Positions 9,248-17,822 of a DNA stretch of 64,000 nucleotides are shown one piece after another. Position numbers and translations under genes: made by a program. The notes below the pieces were generated by a model, which saw only the letters and a list, made by a program, of their open reading frames with translations, searched no databases and was not told the DNA's origin. Within the stretch, counting starts at the first letter, position 1. Every line of letters begins with the position of its first letter. The stretch spans positions 1 to 64,000 of the forward strand of contig JAFGNZ010000331.1 in the NCBI GenBank assembly GCA_016926755.1. Direction: 5' to 3'. Origin of the DNA: Myxococcaceae bacterium (GTDB lineage Bacteria; Myxococcota; Myxococcia; Myxococcales; Myxococcaceae).

Positions 9248-10371
9248 TTCAATCTCTGCCCAACCTGTGGCCCTCTCAGCTCCTGCCTCGACCCTGGGCG
9301 GAGCAGGCCTTCCCCCTGAACCGGTCGGATCTCGAGCTGACGTACCTGGGGCGAAACGCCGTGTGGCGCGCCGTGCGGCAGCTGGGCCTCGCGGGCGCGG
9401 AGGTGATCGCCCCCGCGTACCATCACGGGGTGGAGATCGCCGCGCTGCTGGCCGCGGGCGCGCGCGTGCGCTTCGCCCGCGTGGACGCCGCGATGCGGCT
9501 GGATCTCGAGCACCTCGAGGCGCAGATCGGCCCCGAGACGCGCGCGCTCTACGTCATCCACTACGCGGGCTTTCCCCAGCCCATGGCGCCCCTCCAGGAG
9601 CTCGCCCGGCGGCGCGGGCTCCTGCTCATCGAGGACTGCGCGCTGGCGCTCTTCTCCCAGGACGGCTCCGTCCCCCTGGGGAGCCGGGGGGACGCGGCGA
9701 TCTTCTGCTTCTACAAGACCGTGCCCGTCGCGCACGGGGGAGCGCTCCTGCTGAACGCCTGGCCCAAGCCCCCGCCGCTCCCGAAGCCGCGCCCTCCCCC
9801 GCTGCTCTCGACCCTCTCGCACCTGGCGGGCTCCGTGCTGTTCAGCCTGGAGCTCGGGCTGGGCGCTCCCGGGCGTGCGGCGCGCAACGCGATCAAGTCC
9901 GTCACGCGTGACTTCCGGCAGCGGGCCAACGCGGTGGATGTGCCCGTGGGGACCCAGGAGTTCGATCCGGAGGCGGTGGATCTGGGGATGAGCTCCCTCA
10001 CGGAGCAGGTCCTCCGGGCCGCCGAGGCGCAGGAGATCATCCGCCGCCGGCGAGCCAACTGGCTCTTCCTGCACCAGCGGCTCGGCGAGCCAGGGCGCTC
10101 CCCGTGGGAGGAGCTGCCCGCTGGCGTCTGCCCGCTCTTCTACGCGATCCGCGTGAACGACAAGGATCAGGCCCTCGCCACGCTGCGCGCGCGCGGCGTT
10201 GACGCGGTGGACTTCTGGCGCTTCGGCCACCCGTCAGCGGAGCTGGAGCGCTTCCCTGAAGTCGATGCGCTGCGCCGCCAGATCGTGGAGCTGCCCTGCC
10301 ACCAGGACCTCGGCACGGAGCAGCTGGAGCGGGTGGTGCACGCGGCCCGCGAAGTCATAACGAGCCACTGA
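9235..10371 (+). CDS. DegT/DnrJ/EryC1-like PLP aminotransferase
   Basis: The 378-aa protein has the fold-type I architecture of sugar aminotransferases: LTYLGRNAVWRAVRQLGL near the start, VIAPAYHHGVEIAALLAAGA for the cofactor pocket, LIEDCALALFSQDG with the PLP-contacting Asp, and FCFYKTVPVAHGG with a Lys in the Schiff-base position. ATG 9235 overlaps the GNAT gene by 13 bp and has GGAGG 12 nt upstream; an in-frame ATG at 9217 is the alternative. The Pro-rich insertion after the Lys motif (around residue 180) is unusual for the family. It likely makes or processes an amino sugar for the same pathway as its two upstream partners. Confidence 0.75.
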   Translation: MDTVIQSLPNLWPSQLLPRPWAEQAFPLNRSDLELTYLGRNAVWRAVRQLGLAGAEVIAPAYHHGVEIAALLAAGARVRFARVDAAMRLDLEHLEAQIGPETRALYVIHYAGFPQPMAPLQELARRRGLLLIEDCALALFSQDGSVPLGSRGDAAIFCFYKTVPVAHGGALLLNAWPKPPPLPKPRPPPLLSTLSHLAGSVLFSLELGLGAPGRAARNAIKSVTRDFRQRANAVDVPVGTQEFDPEAVDLGMSSLTEQVLRAAEAQEIIRRRRANWLFLHQRLGEPGRSPWEELPAGVCPLFYAIRVNDKDQALATLRARGVDAVDFWRFGHPSAELERFPEVDALRRQIVELPCHQDLGTEQLERVVHAAREVITSH

Positions 10372-10380
10372 GCTCCGCGG

Positions 10381-10410
10381 GCCCGGGAGACGCGCGAGGC
10401 GCTCCCGGGC
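10381..10410. terminator. Bidirectional terminator between convergent genes
   Basis: GCCCGGGAG (10381-10389) and CTCCCGGGC (10402-10410) form a perfect 9-bp stem with a 12-nt loop, between the aminotransferase stop (10371) and the amidohydrolase stop (10425). Its position fits a terminator serving both strands. Confidence 0.65.
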
Positions 10411-10424
10411 TCCGCCTTGATACC

Positions 10425-11678
10425 TCAGGGGACCGCGGACAGCTGGGCGCAGAAGACCCGCAGCGCGTTCTTGTAATAGAACTTCTCGAGCACCTCGGGC
10501 GGCAGGCCGAGCCCGTTGGCCTTGCTGGCCAGGTAGAAGGTGCGCGTGGGCGCGGTGGTCTCCCAGTAGCGCAGCTCCTCCTCGTAGTTCTCGATGCTCT
10601 TCCCCTCCGCGCGGTCGGTGGCGAAGAGGAGCTTGTCCTGGTGCTTGATCATGAAGTCGCGCACGTGCGCCTGATCGCGGTGCACCAGGTACTGCGAGCG
10701 CGCGGAGGAGTCCGCGTAGAGGTTGGGGTAGCGCTCCAGGTACTCGCCCAGCTGGTCGAGCTCAGCCTCGCTGTCGTGCAGGTTGAGCATGTGGATGGCC
10801 ACGAAGACCGTGCGCGGGTTGTCCTCCACCACGCGGATGAACTGCCGGATCAGCTCCTGCTTCGAGTACGGGCTGTCCGGGTAGTAGCGATCCATCCACG
10901 AGTCGGGATCGGCGACATGGATTGAGACGGCCCACTTCTCGTCCGCCGCCCGCTGCCACAGCGGGTAGAGCCGCGGATCATCCACCCGCAGCCGCGCCCC
11001 GGAGCTGTCGTTGTAGGCCAGGCCCAGATCCTTGAAGATCTTGATGCCCCCGGCGCCAGCCGCGCGCTGGCCGTCGAGCGCGGCCTGGATCGCGGGCAGC
11101 CTCAGGGCATCCAGGCCCGAGAGGTACTGGCCCAGGTTGAACTGGATGATGTTCGGCTTCTTGTAGGTCGCACGCTGCTGGGCCGTGCTCCCCGCGTCCC
11201 AGTGCGCCTGGACCGCGGCGTAGAGCCCGATCCGGCGCTGCGCGTCTGCCTCCTCGGCCGCCGAGGTGCCCAGGTGCGTATGCGCGTCGATGACGGGGTA
11301 GTCGCGCCCGCCCGACGGGTGGAGCCGCGCCACCACCTCGGGGAGCTGACCGCTGAACCGCGGATAGGCGGCGATGGCCGCCGACGCATCACAGTAGGCG
11401 TAGGGGGCAGGCCTGGCAGGAGGCTGCTCGGTCGGCGTCTCTGGCGGCTGCTGGCCGACAGGCCCGGGCTGGGAAGGCGGCTCGCTCGCGGGAGCCTGCG
11501 GTGGCGTGGACTCCACGGGGAGTGTCTCGGGAGGCGCACTGGAAGGAGGCGCCTCGGAGAGCCCTGGCTGCTCGGGCAAGCCCTCACTCCCCTGGCAGGC
11601 GGTAAAGAGCACTGAGACAGCGACCGCGAGCGAGAACAGGCACGCTCGCGGGTGACGGATCCGGCTGATGTCAGACAT
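10425..11678 (-). CDS. Amidohydrolase-family lipoprotein
   Basis: The 417-aa protein has a lipoprotein signal with lipidated Cys at residue 28 (LFTAC), a Pro/Glu/Ser-rich spacer to about residue 90, then a metal-dependent TIM-barrel hydrolase domain. The metal motif DAHTHLG (about residue 130) is the amidohydrolase-2 signature. Further metal-site candidates are SIHVADPDSW and VAIHMLNL, and a conserved Asp lies in LLFATDRAEG near the C-terminus. It is therefore a surface or periplasmic hydrolase. ATG 11678 gives the signal peptide and has a GGAG upstream. It is divergent from the DUF1592 gene. The substrate is not predictable. Confidence 0.8.
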   Translation of the reverse strand: MSDISRIRHPRACLFSLAVAVSVLFTACQGSEGLPEQPGLSEAPPSSAPPETLPVESTPPQAPASEPPSQPGPVGQQPPETPTEQPPARPAPYAYCDASAAIAAYPRFSGQLPEVVARLHPSGGRDYPVIDAHTHLGTSAAEEADAQRRIGLYAAVQAHWDAGSTAQQRATYKKPNIIQFNLGQYLSGLDALRLPAIQAALDGQRAAGAGGIKIFKDLGLAYNDSSGARLRVDDPRLYPLWQRAADEKWAVSIHVADPDSWMDRYYPDSPYSKQELIRQFIRVVEDNPRTVFVAIHMLNLHDSEAELDQLGEYLERYPNLYADSSARSQYLVHRDQAHVRDFMIKHQDKLLFATDRAEGKSIENYEEELRYWETTAPTRTFYLASKANGLGLPPEVLEKFYYKNALRVFCAQLSAVP

Positions 11679-11905
11679 GGGGCTCCGCTGGAAAGGGTTT
11701 CAGGCCCCGGAGAACCCATACGCGCCGTCAGCATTTCTGCGCCGCCGTGAGCCTCGGCTCCCTGCTCTCTCTCGGTGCTCCCAGCCCGGCGCCTGATCCA
11801 CTGTCTGTGTATGAGGCAGGCACGATCTGGATCCGGTGAGAGGAATAAGCCCGGAATTGAAATGTCTGATGCCCCACACATCCGTTTGCACCCCGAGGTT
11901 CGCGC

Positions 11906-13624
11906 ATGACAGCTACACCCAAATACAGACATCACCGCGACCAACGCCCCATGGCGCTCCTGCTCGTCCTGGCCTGCGCCGTCTTTGGTGGCTGCACCGG
12001 TCAGGCCGAGCTGAACGAGGAGGTGTCTCGACCCGATACCCCGGGTGAAGGCCCCTCGACGCCCGGTGGCGGCCCGCAGACCCCCGCCTTCAAGCCGGCC
12101 CCGGTCACCCTGCGCTCCTTGCTGGGCTGGCAGTACCGCAACGCCATCGCCGGGTTGCTGGGAGCCGAGGCCGCCAACGCGGTCGAGCCGCCACCGGACT
12201 CCGCCGTCAACGGCTTCGATGCCATCGGCGCCTCACAGCTCGCGCTGAGCCCCGTCGCCCTCATGAAGTACGAGAGCTCGGCCATGAACGCCGCCAAGGT
12301 CGCGCTGTCCAGCACCGCGACCCGGAAGGCCCTGATCAGCTGCACGCCCACGGGCGCCGGTGACGAGGCGTGTCTGCGCGAGTTCCTGAGCAGGTTCGGG
12401 CGTCGCGCCTGGCGCCGGCCGCTGTCCGACGCCGAGCTCGCCACCTGGGTCACCGTGGGGAAGCAGGCCGCCACCGCCTATGATGACTTCTACAAGGGCG
12501 TGGAGTTCGCCATCGCCGGCCTGCTCCAGTCTCCCCACTTCCTCTACCAGGTGGAGGTGGGCGAGCTGGATCTGATGCGCCCCGGGCGCCGCAAGCTCAC
12601 CGGCCATGAGCTGGCCACGCGGCTCTCCTTCTTCCTCGCCGGCACCACCCCCTCCGAGGAGCTGCTCGCGGCGGCCGAGCGCGGCGAGCTGAATACGCGG
12701 GACGGACTCCGGGCCCACGCACAGCAGCTCGTGGCCCGCCCGGAGGCCCGGGACGCCCTGGCCCACTTCTTCGACGAGTTCCTCCGGCTGCGCGAGCTGC
12801 CCACGCTCGCCAAGAACGCCACCCTCTTCCCGTCCTTCACCCCCACGCTCGCCTCGGGGATGCGCGAGGAGACCCAGCGCTTCCTCGCGGATCTGGTGTG
12901 GGACCAGAACGGGGACTTCCGCGACGCCTTCGACGCGGACTACACCTTCGTGAACCAGGAGCTCGCCAGCTTCTACGGCCTCGCCGGCGCGCCGCGGACG
13001 GGCTTCGCTCGCCTGCCCCTACCGCCAGAGTCAGGACGTGGCGGGCTGCTGAGCCAGGCCAGCCTCCTCTCCCTGTTGTCCTACCAGTCGACCACCTCAC
13101 CCACCCAACGCGGCAAGTTCGTTCGCGAGCGGCTGTTGTGCCAGCCCATCGCCGCCCCCCCCAACAACGTGATCCCCAGCTTCCCAGAGCCCCAGCCCGG
13201 GGAAGCACCCAAGACCATGCGCGAGAAACTCGTGGAACATCAGACCAACCCCTCATGCTCTGGCTGCCACCTGATGATGGACCCGATCGGGCTGGGGCTG
13301 GAGAACTACGACCCGGTGGGCCGCTTCCGTGTCACCGACAACGGCGCCACCATCGACCCGGTGAGCAGCTTCGATCAGCTGGGCACCTTCCAGACCCCGC
13401 GGCAGCTCGGCCAGCTCTTGCGTCAGCACGAGCGGACCATCCCCTGCCTGGTCCGTAACCTGTTCCGCGCGGCGACCGGCCACGTGGAGGTGGAGGGCGA
13501 GACGGCGCCGCTGCTCGCCATGGAGTCCGCCTTCACCGCCTCCGGCTACCGCATGCGCGAGCTGCTCGTGGAGATCGCCTCGAGCGATGCCTTCCGCTTC
13601 GCCAGCCCCCAGGAGGTGCAGTGA
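11906..13624 (+). CDS. DUF1592/DUF1588/DUF1585-type c-type cytochrome lipoprotein
   Basis: The 572-aa protein has the domain order of the PSD-type cytochrome family: a DUF1587-like start (LRSLLGWQYRNAIAGLLG), DUF1592-like middle (FSQ-type PHFLYQVEVGE, ELATRLSFFLAGTTP), DUF1588 (SYQSTTSPTQRGKFVRERLLC) and a C-terminal DUF1585 region. A heme c motif CSGCH sits at residues 451-455, followed by MDPIGLGLENYDPVGRFR. Residue 30 (FGGC) is a likely lipobox Cys. ATG 11906 is preferred; ATG 11951 would give a shorter signal peptide. It overlaps the DUF1552 gene, its usual partner in myxobacteria and planctomycetes. The reaction is unknown. Confidence 0.8.
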   Translation: MTATPKYRHHRDQRPMALLLVLACAVFGGCTGQAELNEEVSRPDTPGEGPSTPGGGPQTPAFKPAPVTLRSLLGWQYRNAIAGLLGAEAANAVEPPPDSAVNGFDAIGASQLALSPVALMKYESSAMNAAKVALSSTATRKALISCTPTGAGDEACLREFLSRFGRRAWRRPLSDAELATWVTVGKQAATAYDDFYKGVEFAIAGLLQSPHFLYQVEVGELDLMRPGRRKLTGHELATRLSFFLAGTTPSEELLAAAERGELNTRDGLRAHAQQLVARPEARDALAHFFDEFLRLRELPTLAKNATLFPSFTPTLASGMREETQRFLADLVWDQNGDFRDAFDADYTFVNQELASFYGLAGAPRTGFARLPLPPESGRGGLLSQASLLSLLSYQSTTSPTQRGKFVRERLLCQPIAAPPNNVIPSFPEPQPGEAPKTMREKLVEHQTNPSCSGCHLMMDPIGLGLENYDPVGRFRVTDNGATIDPVSSFDQLGTFQTPRQLGQLLRQHERTIPCLVRNLFRAATGHVEVEGETAPLLAMESAFTASGYRMRELLVEIASSDAFRFASPQEVQ

Positions 13625-14967
13625 TGGCTCCCTTCAGACTCAACCGACGGACGTTGCTCAAGGGCCTGGGCGCCGCGGTGGCGCTGCCCACCCTGGAGGC
13701 CATGTTGAACACCCACGGCACCGCCTATGCGGCCGGGGGTACGATCCCCAAGCGCTTCGCCACCTTCTTCTTCGGCAACGGGGTGGTGCTCAACAAGTGG
13801 GTGCCTACCGGCACGGGCGCCAACTGGCAGCCGAGCCCGGCGCTGGCGCCCCTGGCGGAGCTGAAGGACTACGTCAACGTCGTCACCGGCTACATGGTGA
13901 AGACGCCTGACCGTCGCGGTCACCACAACGGCGCCGCGGGCATGCTGTCCGGCTACCCCTTCATCGAAGTGCCGGCGAATGGCGCCAACTACGCCTCCAA
14001 GTTCGGCGGTCCCTCCGTCGACCAGGTGGCGGCAAGCATGATCGCGCAGGGAACGACCTTCCCCTCCATCGAGCTCGCAATCTCCAAGAGCATCGTCCGG
14101 GGCGAGGGGCCGACGCTCCAGTACATCTCCCACAAGGGTCCGGACAGGCCCATGCCGCAGGAGCTCAACCCGGCCGCCCTGTTCAACCGCATCTTCGGCA
14201 GCTTCACGCCGAGCGACACCACGGATCCGCGCAACCAGCTGCGCAGCAGCGTGCTGGATGCGGTGCGGGACGACGTCCGGCGGCTCGAGGGACGGCTCGG
14301 GAGCGCGGACCGGGCCCGGCTGGATGCCCACCTCACCGGCATCAGCGAGCTGCGCCAGCAGATCCTCGCCCTGCCGCCGGAGTACACCTCCACCTGCACC
14401 CAGCCCACGCCCATCACCCAGACCAACACGAACGTGAACGGCAAGGAGCCCCTGGAGGCGGTGAGCAAGGCCATGAGCGATCTGGTGGCCATGGCCTGGG
14501 CGTGTGATCTGACCCGCGTGGCCAGCTACATGTTCAGCGGCTCGGTGAACGGCACCGTGTTCCACATGCTGGGGCAGACCCAGGGCAACCACGATCTCAC
14601 CCACGACTCGGGCAAGCAGAACCAGGTCCACGACTCGGTGGTGTGGGTGGTCAAGCAGTTCGCCTACCTGCTGCAGAGGCTGAAGGCGACGCCGGAGGCG
14701 AACGGCAACCTGCTCGACAACAGCTGCATCCTGTTCACCTCGGACGTGTGTGAGGGGCTCGCCCACTCCATCACGGACTACCCGATCCTCGTGGCAGGGC
14801 GTGCTGGCGGCTACCTCAAGTACCCCGGCATCCATGTCCGCTCCACGACGCGGGAGAACACCAGCGACGTGCTGCTCACCTGCCTCAGGGCGGTGGGCGC
14901 CAACGTCGCCTCGGTGGGAGCAGACCAGGGGCTCAGCAACACCGAGTGCGCGGCCATCAAGGCCTGA
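13624..14967 (+). CDS. DUF1552 domain protein with Tat-like signal
   Basis: This 447-aa protein is the standard partner of DUF1592 proteins. The N-terminus has a twin-arginine-like signal (RRTLLKGLGAAVALP, Arg at residues 8-9), suggesting export in folded form. The body resembles the DUF1552 family (FFFGNGVVLNKWVPTG, GHHNGAAGMLSGYPF, THDSG). ATG 13624 overlaps the upstream stop by one base and sits 8 nt after AGGAGG; a GTG at 13621 is a possible alternative. Co-translation with the cytochrome-like protein suggests one exported complex. I cannot name an activity. Confidence 0.8.
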   Translation: MAPFRLNRRTLLKGLGAAVALPTLEAMLNTHGTAYAAGGTIPKRFATFFFGNGVVLNKWVPTGTGANWQPSPALAPLAELKDYVNVVTGYMVKTPDRRGHHNGAAGMLSGYPFIEVPANGANYASKFGGPSVDQVAASMIAQGTTFPSIELAISKSIVRGEGPTLQYISHKGPDRPMPQELNPAALFNRIFGSFTPSDTTDPRNQLRSSVLDAVRDDVRRLEGRLGSADRARLDAHLTGISELRQQILALPPEYTSTCTQPTPITQTNTNVNGKEPLEAVSKAMSDLVAMAWACDLTRVASYMFSGSVNGTVFHMLGQTQGNHDLTHDSGKQNQVHDSVVWVVKQFAYLLQRLKATPEANGNLLDNSCILFTSDVCEGLAHSITDYPILVAGRAGGYLKYPGIHVRSTTRENTSDVLLTCLRAVGANVASVGADQGLSNTECAAIKA

Positions 14968-14992
14968 CCAGGCTCCGCCAGATGCCTCTCTG

Positions 14993-15024
14993 CGGCCCCG
15001 AAGCCCTACTGGGTTTCGGGGCCG
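14993..15024 (+). terminator. Strong hairpin terminator after DUF1552 gene
   Basis: CGGCCCCGAAGCCC (14993-15006) pairs with GGGTTTCGGGGCCG (15011-15024) over 14 positions with one G-T wobble and a 4-nt loop, followed by TGGTCTTT. This is the best terminator structure in the left third of the window. Confidence 0.75.
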
Positions 15025-15072
15025 TGGTCTTTGCGGGAGGTGGGAGCCTCCAGCTCCTGCCCCCCAAACGAC

Positions 15073-15104
15073 GATGAGCGCTCATCGGTGGATGAGCGCT
15101 CATC
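15073..15104. repeat. Two tandem 14-bp perfect palindromes
   Basis: The palindrome GATGAGCGCTCATC occurs at 15073-15086 and again at 15091-15104, separated by GGTG. Each copy equals its own reverse complement; the first extends to 16 bp with a flanking C/G pair. They lie in the gap between two convergent genes. A dimeric regulator site or a small repeat element are both possible. Confidence 0.7.
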
Positions 15105-15246
15105 ACTGGCGAGCTGGCCGGCCCGCGAACGTGCTGGGGGGCCTGGACGACGCGTTGCTGCTCTCGGTACCTCGCCCACGGCCCCTGGGCGACATGGGCT
15201 TCATGTCCGGCCAGGAGCCGAGCCAGCCCAGGGGCGCGGGGAGCGC

Positions 15247-15753
15247 TCAGCTGTCCCGGCGGCGACGCCCTCGCGCGAAGGCGAGGAGCGCTCCCAGGCC
15301 CGCGAGCAGCAGGGGGCCTCCGGCACTCGCGCCGCAGCCGTAGGTGGGCTCGGGCAGGAGCGGTGGCCCGGGGAGCTCCGAGCCCGGGGTGGGCTCCGGG
15401 CCGACGCCGGGCTCGGGCTGATTGGGATCCGTGCCTGCGACGAGCTCGGAGACATCCGGCGCCCCATCCCCATCCCCGTCCACCTGAGCGGCGCTCAGGG
15501 ACTGGAGGGAGGAGCGCAGCGCCCGCTCGTCGTAGGGCGTCATCCCGCGCTCACGCAGGGCGCTCGCGAAGGGGGTGGTGGCGGAGCCAGAAGCGGGGGC
15601 GCCCCGGTGGCAGACCGCGCACGCGGGCTCTTGCGCCAGCCCCAGCTCCGCTCGGACAGCGGCGGGGAAGTTGGGGGTGGCGCGCGCGGACAACGGGAGG
15701 AGGAACAGGAGCCCCGCGGCGGGGGCCCACCTGGCATGACGTAGACCTGACAA
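15247..15753 (-). CDS. Monoheme c-type cytochrome-like protein, MYXO-CTERM anchored
   Basis: The 168-aa product has a signal peptide (to about residue 26), a single heme c motif CAVCH at residues 45-49, a calcium-binding type acidic repeat (DGDGDGAPDVSELVAGTD), a Pro/Gly-rich linker and a MYXO-CTERM end (YGCGASAGG, hydrophobic helix, RGRRRRDS). The start is TTG 15753: GGAGG lies about 7 nt upstream and no in-frame ATG gives a signal peptide. It follows the outer-membrane barrel gene by 20 bp. It is probably a surface-exposed electron carrier attached by myxosortase processing. Confidence 0.75.
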   Translation of the reverse strand: MSGLRHARWAPAAGLLFLLPLSARATPNFPAAVRAELGLAQEPACAVCHRGAPASGSATTPFASALRERGMTPYDERALRSSLQSLSAAQVDGDGDGAPDVSELVAGTDPNQPEPGVGPEPTPGSELPGPPLLPEPTYGCGASAGGPLLLAGLGALLAFARGRRRRDS

Positions 15754-15773
15754 GGAGAAACCTCCAGAAGGGC

Positions 15774-16940
15774 TCAGAGGGAGACGTGAAGTTGGGTGAG
15801 GAGCGAGTAGACAAGGGGCGCCGCCTGGGCGGCGGGCATCCGGCGGACGATGCCGTCCACGCGGACCTCCAGCTGTGGCGCGAGGAAGAAGGCCGCGCCC
15901 AGCCCCGCGCCCAGACCGCGTCCCTCCTTTCGCTCCAGCACCTCGCCCGTCGTGATGAGGTGCACCCCGCGAGTCACTTCCAGATCCGCCTGGAGCATGC
16001 CCGCATAGCCGAGCGCGGTGGGGCCGCCGCGCGAGTGCTGCGTCAGCACGTCCACCTCCGCCAGGAGCGCCAGCGGCCCGGTGGGGGCCCAGCGTCCGAA
16101 GAGGCCGTGGGCCTGGCGTACGGTGGAGGGCTCGCCGCTCACCATGTCATAGCGAGCCCAGGTGACGAGGCTGCTCAACCCCACCGTGGCCTGGGGAGCG
16201 GCCGCCCACTCGAGGAAGCCCGAGTACCCGCGCTCGCGGTACATGTCCGGGTGGATCTGGAAGTTGCCGGCGATGGCCATCACCTCCCCGCGCAGCCGCT
16301 CGCCGGTGTAGGCGAGCGCCAGGCCGTGCTGCTGCTGATCATTGGTGTCGGTCCGGGTGGCCTGCCTCACCCACGAGGTGTGCTCGGGGTTGCGCAACCC
16401 GAACGGCAGGTTCATCCGCCCGGCACGCACCAGCAGGCTCTTCTCCGGAGAGCTGAAGCCGACCCAGTACTCGCGCGCCACGAGGTTGTTCTCCTCGCGC
16501 GAGGTGAGGGCGGCGGACCGGGCCCGCTTGATGGCGAAGCCCAGCGTCCCCACCGCCTGCAGCGGCCCATGGCTCACCTGCGCGCGGAGATCGCTCGCCA
16601 TCTGTACGGGGCGCACCGCCGTGGTGCCCCCCGCGTGGTTGATCAGGGCCCCGCCCCGGAAGGACATGGCGAGGTTCAGCCACTCGGGCATGCTCAGCCC
16701 GCCGAAGAAGAAGCCGGTACTCGGGCTGACTTCGCCCGCCTCGACGCGCTTGCCGTTCGGGGCCGCCACCAGCACCTCGGACTGCGCGCGCCCGTAGGGC
16801 GTGAGCATGCCTCCGCCGGAGGGATCCACGTGGCACGTGGCGCAGCTCGAGTAACCGTGTCGGATCATCCACGGGTAGGCCTCGGCGCCCAGCGGCGCGA
16901 GCCCTCCCAGCACCACCAGCAGGAGCAGGATCTGGCGCAT
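15774..16940 (-). CDS. Outer-membrane beta-barrel with N-terminal heme c motif
   Basis: The 388-aa protein begins with a signal peptide (to about residue 21), then a short domain with the heme c motif CATCH at residues 33-37 (HVDPSGGGMLTPYGR follows). The remainder alternates polar and hydrophobic residues in a long porin-like series of strands and ends with LLTQLHVSL. This looks like an outer-membrane barrel with one heme at its periplasmic or surface mouth. It lies 5 bp after the YceI gene and 20 bp before the MYXO-CTERM cytochrome gene, all on the minus strand. A role in moving electrons across the outer membrane is an inference. Confidence 0.7.
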   Translation of the reverse strand: MRQILLLLVVLGGLAPLGAEAYPWMIRHGYSSCATCHVDPSGGGMLTPYGRAQSEVLVAAPNGKRVEAGEVSPSTGFFFGGLSMPEWLNLAMSFRGGALINHAGGTTAVRPVQMASDLRAQVSHGPLQAVGTLGFAIKRARSAALTSREENNLVAREYWVGFSSPEKSLLVRAGRMNLPFGLRNPEHTSWVRQATRTDTNDQQQHGLALAYTGERLRGEVMAIAGNFQIHPDMYRERGYSGFLEWAAAPQATVGLSSLVTWARYDMVSGEPSTVRQAHGLFGRWAPTGPLALLAEVDVLTQHSRGGPTALGYAGMLQADLEVTRGVHLITTGEVLERKEGRGLGAGLGAAFFLAPQLEVRVDGIVRRMPAAQAAPLVYSLLTQLHVSL

Positions 16941-16945
16941 GGGGC

Positions 16946-17482
16946 TCAGTCCTTCTTGAAGTGGAAGGAGACGATCGCCTCGATGTCGGGCTTCACCGTC
17001 AGCCCCATGTAGCTGGGGACCTGGATGCCGAACTCCTTCATGTTGAGCGGCACCTTGCCGCTGGCCTCGTAGTGATCCCCGCTGTGCTTGAGCTCGTAGG
17101 AGATCTGCACGGGGCGGCGCTGCCCGTGGAGCGTCATCATCCCGGAGACCTTCTGCGAGAGCGACTGGCCAGGCGCCGGGAGGCGGAGGGCCGACCAGGG
17201 CACGACGAGCGTGGCCTCCGGGTACTTGCCCACCTCCAGGTACTTCTCGCGCATGTGCCTGTCGCGCAGCGAGATGCCCGTCTCGAGGGTATCCAGCGGC
17301 ACGGTGAAGGCGACGGCCCCATCCTCCTCGCGGATGGACAGCACCTGGGTCTTGCCCTCCAGGCGAAAGCCGGCGGGGCCCGAGCCCGTGAAACGCACCG
17401 ATGCCTCACCCAACTTCTCCACCCCGGCCCAGGCGGGGAGCGCCATCAACACCACCATGGCGCATGCTTGCTTCAACGTCAT
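16946..17482 (-). CDS. YceI family periplasmic protein
   Basis: The 178-aa protein has a signal peptide (ALPAWAG) followed by a YceI-like lipocalin barrel: VEKLGEASVRFTGSG, VAFTVPLDTLETGISLRDRHM and VSGMMTLHGQRRPVQISYEL match the family. YceI proteins bind isoprenoid quinones or similar polyprenyl lipids. ATG 17482 is chosen over the longer frame to 17575 because it starts the signal peptide and has GAGG upstream. It is first in the minus-strand operon with the heme barrel and cytochrome, so a quinone-linked redox role is reasonable but unproven. Confidence 0.8.
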   Translation of the reverse strand: MTLKQACAMVVLMALPAWAGVEKLGEASVRFTGSGPAGFRLEGKTQVLSIREEDGAVAFTVPLDTLETGISLRDRHMREKYLEVGKYPEATLVVPWSALRLPAPGQSLSQKVSGMMTLHGQRRPVQISYELKHSGDHYEASGKVPLNMKEFGIQVPSYMGLTVKPDIEAIVSFHFKKD

Positions 17483-17822
17483 ACGGAACCTCGCGGCTTG
17501 GAGTGATGCGGACGAGCAACTGGAGACGGCTGCCTCCAAGGGGGTTGCCCGTGCCACGCGCCGCAACAGCCCCATGCTCCAGCCATTCCGTCAGGCCGCT
17601 GTGCCCGCCTGCTGAGCAGCACGCCCGGGACGCTCGCCTCCACGGAGGACGCGCGGGGGCCGAAGGAAGGCAGGCAGGCAGCGCCTCAAGGAGGGCAAGC
17701 AGGCGCGGAGCGCTTCCGGAATCAATGGGGGCCCGGAAGGTTGGTGCCCGCCAATCAGCGTGGACCGTCCTCGGTCCGCAAGGTGAGTCCCACATCCGAA
17801 AGAAGAAGAGGAGTTCCCTCGC
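17483..17822. promoter_or_regulatory. 340-bp divergent intergenic region
   Basis: This gap separates the YceI operon (minus) from the MYXO-CTERM reelin-like gene (plus), so it should contain promoters for both. I see no convincing -35/-10 pair. A perfect hairpin GGACCG-TCCT-CGGTCC lies at 17762-17777, 45 nt before the plus-strand ATG. GAAGAGGAG serves as ribosome site for that gene. No open frame in the gap looks coding. Confidence 0.45.
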
